DNA of 18,409 nucleotides, taken from assembly GCA_964517975.1 (NCBI GenBank), contig CAZFDM010000203.1, positions 1-18,409 of the forward strand, given 5' to 3'. The notes below the pieces were generated by a model. It was not told the DNA's origin and searched no databases. It worked only from the letters and a program-made list of their open reading frames with translations. Positions 14,176 to 18,409 of the stretch are shown here, piece after piece. Source of the stretch: JBBIRM01 sp964517975. Lineage in GTDB: Bacteria; Desulfobacterota; BSN033; UBA1163. Positions within the stretch are counted from its first letter, which is position 1; each line of letters starts with the position of its first letter. The position numbers and the translations under genes are program-made.

Positions 14176-14382
14176 TCAGGCTGCTGCAGGAGACAGTTCG
14201 AGTTTGTAAAGCGTCTTAATTGGAAATTTCTTAGTAGCGTCAAGTATCTCGATTGCGACAATCTCGTTCTTTGACGTAGTGTGAAGAATGACCCCTTCAG
14301 CCATCTCTATAGCACCATCTGGCTTCTTCGACGAGAGCTGAATGTAAGCTGCGTTGGCTTCTTTATCATACTTAATTTTCAC
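14176..14382 (-). CDS. DUF2283 protein (antitoxin-like)
   Basis: A 68-residue DUF2283 protein: MKIKYDKEANAAYIQLSSKK, then GAIEMAEGVILHTTSKNEIVAIEILDATKKF. Family features are the opening YD-x-E-x-N-A-x-Y-I and the V-x-I-E-I-L-D-A strand. Starts with GTG, GGAGG seven bases upstream, four bases or so after the stop of the DUF4258 gene, so translation is coupled. DUF4258-DUF2283 pairs are common in bacterial accessory regions and are treated as toxin-antitoxin-like modules, with DUF2283 as the probable antitoxin; biochemical proof for this subtype is not known to me. Ends in a short alanine run, SPAAA. Confidence 0.82.
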   Translation of the reverse strand: MKIKYDKEANAAYIQLSSKKPDGAIEMAEGVILHTTSKNEIVAIEILDATKKFPIKTLYKLELSPAAA

Positions 14383-14386
14383 GGCT

Positions 14387-14623
14387 TCACCTCCATATTT
14401 TCTTTTTTATCGGATAAGCTGTAATAATGAAAAGTTCATTTCCTTTTTTTTCATATACCACTTTGAGTGGAAAGCCTGAGAATTTATCCTGAAACTTCTT
14501 CACGGCCACCACCTTGTCTCCTTCCCTGCCTGAAACATCTGGCGAATTTATAGCGTTCAGAATATCCCTTTCAGAGATATTATACAATCTCATGTTGTTT
14601 CTTGCATGTCTCGATATTTCCAT
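14387..14623 (-). CDS. DUF4258 protein (toxin-like)
   Basis: A 78-residue DUF4258 protein starting MEISRHARNNMRLYNISERD. Typical elements are the helix S-x-H-A-x-x-x-M, the ISERDILNAINSPD stretch, and the strand pair PLKVVYEKKGNELFIITAYP. This is the small RelE/BrnT-like fold associated with RNase toxins. ATG at 14623 is chosen (AAGGAG 6 bases upstream); a GTG lies directly before it. The start overlaps the stop of the preceding short frame (TGATG) and the gene ends 5 bases before DUF2283. Toxin first, antitoxin second is the usual order for this pair. Confidence 0.82.
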   Translation of the reverse strand: MEISRHARNNMRLYNISERDILNAINSPDVSGREGDKVVAVKKFQDKFSGFPLKVVYEKKGNELFIITAYPIKKKIWR

Positions 14624-14772
14624 CACTTGCTCCTTGGCTTTTCAATTAAATGAAAGTAAACCGTTGAATGCAAATTGGATTCCTCAAGAATCCTACTGTT
14701 GTCGTATTCTTTTTTGATTAACTTCAGCCAAATATGCTCCATCCATGAATCAATCTCTTTGAGATTCCTCAT
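14623..14772 (-). CDS. Small hypothetical protein, possibly truncated
   Basis: A 49-residue frame MRNLKEIDSWMEHIWLKLIK then KEYDNSRILEESNLHSTVYFHLIEKPRSK. It is helical and charged. The frame is open further upstream to 14859, but that part lies antiparallel in phase to the methylase fragment and has no ribosome site. ESNLHSTVYFHL looks like a DxxxxxYxHL helix seen near the N-terminus of some larger proteins, so this may be a truncated N-terminal piece. Its TGA overlaps the DUF4258 ATG, which argues for translational coupling. No function can be given. Confidence 0.35.
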   Translation of the reverse strand: MRNLKEIDSWMEHIWLKLIKKEYDNSRILEESNLHSTVYFHLIEKPRSK

Positions 14773-14800
14773 AATCTTAAGATCTTCTGTATCCAATCGC

Positions 14801-15283
14801 TTATTTTCCTTCCAGTCCAATCCATGCCTCCAAAACCAATCGTCTTGTCCTGTATTCACCGAATTGGCGCATTTCTTTCTCTTTCAAGACGCGGAAGGTT
14901 TCGCCGGGGAAGGTGCTTTTTTCGACACGCCTTGCGTAACCTTCGGGATCGAGAGGGTCTTTGACTTCTTCCCAGGGGTCAAGGATATCTTCAAGTTCTT
15001 TTTCGGTTAAGTCTGCAGGATCCAGTATATAACGAAGTTGCTTACGGGTGAAGCCGTAGAGTTTGGCGTAATAGGCATCCAGTTCCGCCCGGAGGACGGC
15101 ACGGCGGTCTTCATCCCATTTAAAGGGTGGAAGGGGAATACCGTCTTTAGCAATTTCAGCCCATTCAGGAGGATTCCATTCATGTCCACCGGTAGCAGTC
15201 CGGTTTTCTTCCCATTGCTTTTTTATCTCAGCTTTGAGCATATCATCTGCATCCCGCCATACATCATTTGAAGGCTCTAGATC
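14801..15283 (-). pseudogene. C-terminal fragment of a type IIG restriction-methylase
   Basis: An open frame of about 160 codons that reads NDVWRDADDM before its first ATG (15241) and then continues LKAEIKKQWEENRTATGGHE, RAVLRAELDAYYAKLYGFTR, KQLRYILDPAD and FPGETFRVLKEKEMRQFGEY RTRRLVLEAW. The last string (S/G-ETFRVLKxxE...GEYRTRRLVLEAW) is the well-known end of Eco57I-type IIG methylase-endonucleases. Homology clearly starts before the ATG and an in-frame TGA lies just upstream (15284-15286), so this is a headless fragment. The neighbouring methylase gene (15359-18409) already has its own, different C-terminus. The fragment is probably what was left after the specificity end of that gene was exchanged, or belongs to a second lost enzyme. 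Confidence 0.7.
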
Positions 15284-15285
15284 TC

Positions 15286-15343
15286 AATTTTAAAGTCTGA
15301 CCCCAAATTTCTTTGCTAATCCCTCTCTAAGAACTTTAAAATT
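15286..15343. repeat. Inverted repeat at the methylase/fragment junction
   Basis: AATTTTAAAGT (15286-15296) and ACTTTAAAATT (15333-15343) are perfect 11-bp inverted copies separated by 36 bases. The left arm adjoins TCTGACCCC, a word found at three other junctions in this accessory region. The repeat lies exactly between the intact methylase end and the displaced C-terminal fragment. Confidence 0.6.
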
Positions 15344-15358
15344 TAAGTTTGATCAATC

Positions 15359-18300
15359 CTAAAGGTCGAATTGAGGAAACTCTGCATATATGACATTTTT
15401 CTCGAATTCTGTTAACTCAAAACATTCAGTCACGATTCGGTCTATTTCGTCGACAAGTTTTTCAATCTCTGTCAAATCTCTTTTGCCAGCCTTATACATG
15501 GTTTGTATCTCTTGGACGTTCATTCCAATTTCGGATTGGACGTTCAGAAATGATTTGGGAACCAGTAACCTATCGAGAAAGTACTGGTCGAAATGCATTG
15601 TGCGTTGAGCCTTGTTGTATAGAAAACGCCAGGCAATCCAATTTAATACTTTGGAATTGAGCAATCCGGTAACAGCCCAAGGATTAATATTATTTGATGT
15701 TGGAATTACATTATTGACTGTATCGAGCGTGGCAATACCATCATGATCATAGTATGCGGCAACTTTTATATGTGGCTGGGGGCGCTGCACATAGGCAATG
15801 ATATTCTGATAGATAATTTTGGGTTGACGAAGAAATTCGAGCTTTGGATAAAGAAACTCGTCGCTAAGGAAACCGCTCACTCCTCTTATTCTGTATCTCG
15901 CTATATCTTTTCCACCAAGAACAGGAATTTTACCAGATTCACTAAGAATTCGTTGAACTCCAGCGCCTCGAAAAGTTTTGCATACGCTTCCTAAGGAAAT
16001 CGAAGCTGCCGAAAGTCGGTTTACGATATCAAACGCAATTTTCTCTACATCACATGGTATAATGTTAATTTGGGTTAACAGCTTTCTGTTTATCACCTTC
16101 CTTTCCGAACTTGAAATTGCTCCAACTTCCACGCCGTTTTCACTTTTTGCCTTCGATGAACTGAATATAATTTGTTCCAATAAAACTAGTTTCCATGCAT
16201 GACCGCAGTCAATTATTGTTCGCAGATGCGGGATAAGAAGCTTTCGAATGCTAGACCATCTTTGCGAGTATGTTAAAGACTTGGGATTTACCAACCCTAA
16301 TTGACCTTTAAAATTCAATAATTGGTGGGTTCGTTGAACGAAGAGGGCTGCAGAGTTTATGTTAGAAACGGAAAAATTTATGGAGTGTAAAAGCTTTACA
16401 AGTCCAAGAGGCATCTCTGCACTGAAGGGCGGATTCCCTAACACTACATCAAACCCACCTTTGCCTAAGACTTCAGGAAATTCTAAAGGCCAATGAAAGA
16501 ACTTATGTTTTTGGGCAAGGGCCCAGGCGTTTCCGATTAAGCGGCCATCCAAATTATGGGTTTTCAAATAACGAAACAAATCATCGGTTGTAGGGATTCT
16601 TCTGTTTTTATCATTTTCGGTGGTTAGCTCGGTGAAGAAGGCTGATGTCCATAGATGGCAGGCTGTTTGATCGTGCCACCACTTTGTTCCCTGCCTCTGT
16701 AAGTTTTGGAAAGCATTGACCTTTTGCCTGATCTGCTCGGGGGTATCATCTGGCAATTCGAGAAGAGGACGGCGATCTTCGCCGAGTTTTTTTAATTCTT
16801 CTGAAGTTACCAAAGGTAGGCTCGGCTGGCCAGATCGCTCATCGCGATTCCTTTTCTTTAGTATCCGGGCGATTGCCTTATCATCTCCAGTAACCGGCTC
16901 AAATGCCTCATCTGGAATGCCTTCTTTTAAAACGTTTAAGTCAAATACCCCAATCAGTGAATCGCCGCAGCGGATTCGGTGATCCAGAAAAGTCAGAGGT
17001 TTCCCTTTGGCATGACCCTCCATCCAGAGGGCAACTTTGCATAGATCGACCGCGAGAGGGTTTTTGTCCACGGCATAGATGCAATGCGTAATCACATCGC
17101 GAATAGCAAGTCTCATCTGTTCAGGTGCGGGTTCGTCATCGCCCGTTCTGATTTTGGCAAGTTCTCTTCCAAGCTTTCTTGCAGCAGCAAGGAGAAAGTG
17201 GCCGCTTCCAGAGGCGGGATCGCAGACCTTAAGAGCAAGCAAGGCTTGCTCTGCGAGGAGCGAGGTGCGAATAGTGAGGGGGGTGGAATCCCAAAGATAC
17301 TTTATTTCCGCTTCTGTTGGAGGCTTCGTTGCAGTGCAAGAATCTGGCGACTCAGGATATTGGCTTCCTCCAGTATCGGCCCGATCGACTCTTTGCTGCA
17401 TAGCCCCGCTCTTTGGCTGAGAATCAAATGGGTCTCCAATTCCCTCAGACTGGCCCTGGCGATCCGAAGAAACTGAAGAAATTCCGCTGTGCTTTCCCTC
17501 GCCCAACCCTCTGCTACGTTTGCTGGAATCGAGGCTGCCGATCTTCGAATCTGCGAAGTCAATCCGAAGAGCTCGTCCTTTGGAAAGGTCTTGGTCAGTT
17601 TGTAAGCCTGCTCCGCTAACATCATGCCTCGTTTCCAGACTTCTAAGTCTTGGTATGACTGAATAGACATATTGGTATACTCCTGGATTTTTTCTTATTT
17701 CTTCAGCAACCACTCGCCACTCGCTCCTCGCGATTCGCTGTGCCTCATTGAGGCGTTCTTCCATGACTGGCACAAGGGCGCTTTTGATGAGTTCATTAAC
17801 AAGCTCTGGAGGAGTGTAGTATGAACCAGTTGATTTCCTTTCCATTCCATAAGCAAGGTCGAAAGTAATAGACGTCCGTAATCCTTTCCCTTCACTATTC
17901 GCCACTCGCCCCTCACCACTCGCCCCCAACCAATGAAAGATGGGCTGGAAATCAAGCAAACTTTCATAGACGCTTCCAAGTTCCTCGACGTCGAGGGCGG
18001 CGTAATTGATTCGGCGCCAGGGGGTTTTCTCATCTTCCCGATACATCGAGAGATTCCAAAGGGCAGTCAGAAACTCACGGTTGCTGATGAAAATGCCCTG
18101 AAGGTCCTGGGTCTGTGAAGTGTTGAAGAGGTCGCCATTGAGGGGTGGTACTTCAAAGATCTCACTTAACTTCTCATCCTGAAAAAGCCGGAAAGTCGTT
18201 TGCAGGCCGAGCCATAAGTCTTCGTGATCTGAATAAGAGGATCGAAGTTCCGCAAGCCTTCGTAACCTGCTGATGCTGTAATGGTCTCGATAGACGGGGT

Positions 18301-18409
18301 TTTCAGTAATCAGATTCCTCTCTTCGGCAACCATCAAGAAGAGGAATCTATAGATCAATCGCAGGAGTTGTTGATAAAAGGAATGAGGAGATAGTTTTCC
18401 CTCTTTAAC
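15359..18409 (-). CDS. Type IIG/Eco57I-like restriction-modification methylase (5' end cut by window edge)
   Basis: Open frame continuing past the right edge (VKEGKLSPHSFYQQLLRLIY at the edge) to a TAA/TAG-type stop at 15359; over 1000 residues visible. It is an N6-adenine methyltransferase: STGSYYTPPELV (motif X, about residue 176 counted from the TTG codon at 18358), VCDPASGSGHFLLAAA (motif I, SAM binding, about 378), AVDKNPLAVDLCKVALW, FLDHRIRCGDSLIGVFDL, and the catalytic NPPF (about 642). The C-terminal third is the target-recognition region (GLLNSKVLNWIAWRFLYNK). A nuclease domain, if any, lies beyond the window. Between motifs X and I about 125-160 residues are foreign: they are the other-frame reading of a nested S23-type gene and its flanks. 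Two extra stretches, GASGEGRVANSEGK and ARSEWRVVAEE, come from a short repeat. Whether the full protein is active is unknown. Confidence 0.85.
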   Translation of the reverse strand, partial: VKEGKLSPHSFYQQLLRLIYRFLFLMVAEERNLITENPVYRDHYSISRLRRLAELRSSYSDHEDLWLGLQTTFRLFQDEKLSEIFEVPPLNGDLFNTSQTQDLQGIFISNREFLTALWNLSMYREDEKTPWRRINYAALDVEELGSVYESLLDFQPIFHWLGASGEGRVANSEGKGLRTSITFDLAYGMERKSTGSYYTPPELVNELIKSALVPVMEERLNEAQRIARSEWRVVAEEIRKNPGVYQYVYSVIPRLRSLETRHDVSGAGLQTDQDLSKGRALRIDFADSKIGSLDSSKRSRGLGEGKHSGISSVSSDRQGQSEGIGDPFDSQPKSGAMQQRVDRADTGGSQYPESPDSCTATKPPTEAEIKYLWDSTPLTIRTSLLAEQALLALKVCDPASGSGHFLLAAARKLGRELAKIRTGDDEPAPEQMRLAIRDVITHCIYAVDKNPLAVDLCKVALWMEGHAKGKPLTFLDHRIRCGDSLIGVFDLNVLKEGIPDEAFEPVTGDDKAIARILKKRNRDERSGQPSLPLVTSEELKKLGEDRRPLLELPDDTPEQIRQKVNAFQNLQRQGTKWWHDQTACHLWTSAFFTELTTENDKNRRIPTTDDLFRYLKTHNLDGRLIGNAWALAQKHKFFHWPLEFPEVLGKGGFDVVLGNPPFSAEMPLGLVKLLHSINFSVSNINSAALFVQRTHQLLNFKGQLGLVNPKSLTYSQRWSSIRKLLIPHLRTIIDCGHAWKLVLLEQIIFSSSKAKSENGVEVGAISSSERKVINRKLLTQINIIPCDVEKIAFDIVNRLSAASISLGSVCKTFRGAGVQRILSESGKIPVLGGKDIARYRIRGVSGFLSDEFLYPKLEFLRQPKIIYQNIIAYVQRPQPHIKVAAYYDHDGIATLDTVNNVIPTSNNINPWAVTGLLNSKVLNWIAWRFLYNKAQRTMHFDQYFLDRLLVPKSFLNVQSEIGMNVQEIQTMYKAGKRDLTEIEKLVDEIDRIVTECFELTEFEKNVIYAEFPQFDL
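17253..17731 (-). mobile_element. S23-gene cassette inserted in the methylase gene
   Basis: A 479-base segment bounded by perfect 12-bp inverted repeats, GCGAGGAGCGAG (17253-17264) and CTCGCTCCTCGC (17720-17731), with further similarity inward (GTGCGAATAGTGAGG against GTGGCGAGTGG). It contains one complete gene, 17302-17670. Directly outside the left end is a perfect hairpin AGAGCAAGC-AAG-GCTTGCTCT (17232-17252). No transposase is encoded. The boundaries are inferred from the repeats and from where methylase family sequence stops and resumes. Confidence 0.55.
17302..17670 (-). CDS. Four-helix-bundle protein of the S23 / 23S rRNA intervening-sequence family, nested in the methylase gene
   Basis: A 122-residue protein, MSIQSYQDLEVWKRGMMLAE then QAYKLTKTFPKDELFGLTSQ, IRRSAASIPANVAEGWARES and LQFLRIARASLRELETHL. 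The D-L-x-V-W-K-R-G-M opening, FPKDELFGLTSQIRRSAASIPANVAEG core and SLRELETHL helix are the full signature of the family (relatives of the diversity-generating-retroelement Avd protein). Length is normal, all four helices are present, and AGGAG lies 9 bases before the ATG, so the gene looks intact. These genes are usually found inside 23S rRNA intervening sequences or scattered in genomes; the molecular role is unclear, perhaps nucleic-acid binding. Here it is wholly inside a methylase reading frame, same strand, different phase. Confidence 0.92.
   Translation of the reverse strand: MSIQSYQDLEVWKRGMMLAEQAYKLTKTFPKDELFGLTSQIRRSAASIPANVAEGWARESTAEFLQFLRIARASLRELETHLILSQRAGLCSKESIGPILEEANILSRQILALQRSLQQKRK
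17891..17926. repeat. CACTCGCC-type short repeat within the methylase gene
   Basis: A run of degenerate units (TTCACTATTCGCCACTCGCC, then CCTCACCACTCGCCCCC on the plus strand) encoding the GASGEGRVANSEGK stretch of the methylase. The same words flank the S23 cassette at 17711-17738 (CACTCGCCACTCGCTCC) and 17265-17280 (GTGCGAATAGTGAGGG). It is therefore the third copy of one repeat family in this gene, and like the others it keeps the reading frame open. Confidence 0.6.

Noticed and set aside
13899..14261. Longer version of the hypothetical minus-strand frame
   Set aside because: Its first 30 codons overlap the well-supported DUF2283 gene in another phase; only the part after the DUF2283 stop was kept, at low confidence.
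17079..17476. Plus-strand frames opposite the S23 gene
   Set aside because: Shadows of two overlapping minus-strand genes; no start signals or family features.
17700..17930. CRISPR array suggested by repeated CACTCGCC words
   Set aside because: Units are short, degenerate, irregularly spaced and lie in coding sequence; there are no constant spacers and no cas genes.

Overview
The window looks like a chromosomal segment of an uncultured, probably deltaproteobacterial (Desulfobacterota-like) or related anaerobic bacterium. The evidence is indirect: the GroEL/GroES type, the small zinc-ribbon protein found in such genomes, strong AGGAGG-type ribosome binding sites, and a type IIG methylase surrounded by decayed elements. 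There is no rRNA or tRNA to fix the taxonomy.

Positions 1-7800 (minus strand) hold one tight operon, read from right to left. It encodes a myo-inositol-1-phosphate synthase, a GT4-like glycosyltransferase, a divergent glycosyltransferase, a small dual-specificity phosphatase, another GT4-like enzyme, two tandem GH130 mannoside phosphorylase-like enzymes, and a third GT4-like paralogue that runs off the left edge. Gaps are 15-25 bases or the genes overlap. The set suggests synthesis and phosphorolytic recycling of a mannose-containing glycan or an inositol-linked glycoside; the product is an inference.

Positions 8070-12950 are a stress and chaperone region. On the minus strand are an SPW-type membrane protein, an overlooked 54-residue zinc-ribbon protein, Hsp20, and a two-gene unit (coiled-coil protein plus a 116-residue unknown). 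On the plus strand is groES-groEL, with a strong downstream hairpin. The zinc-ribbon, hsp20 and groES upstream regions share a CTTGACAAA...TTATTTTT-type promoter. At hsp20 and groES this sits inside a CTTGAC/GTCAAG dyad. The groES leader carries a terminator-like hairpin, and an imperfect 165-base rod-like inverted repeat lies between the zinc-ribbon gene and hsp20.

Positions 13000-15350 are accessory and partly decayed: a small membrane protein, a truncated BrnT-like toxin gene with an intact-looking promoter/operator, a DUF4258-DUF2283 toxin-antitoxin-like pair, and a displaced C-terminal fragment of a type IIG restriction-methylase.

Positions 15359-18409 hold a long type IIG/Eco57I-like adenine methylase gene, cut by the right edge. 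A complete four-helix-bundle (23S rRNA intervening-sequence, S23) protein gene with its own ribosome binding site lies inside it, on the same strand but in another frame. It is flanked by 12-bp inverted repeats, and the methylase frame stays open right through it. This nested insertion is the most unusual feature of the window.
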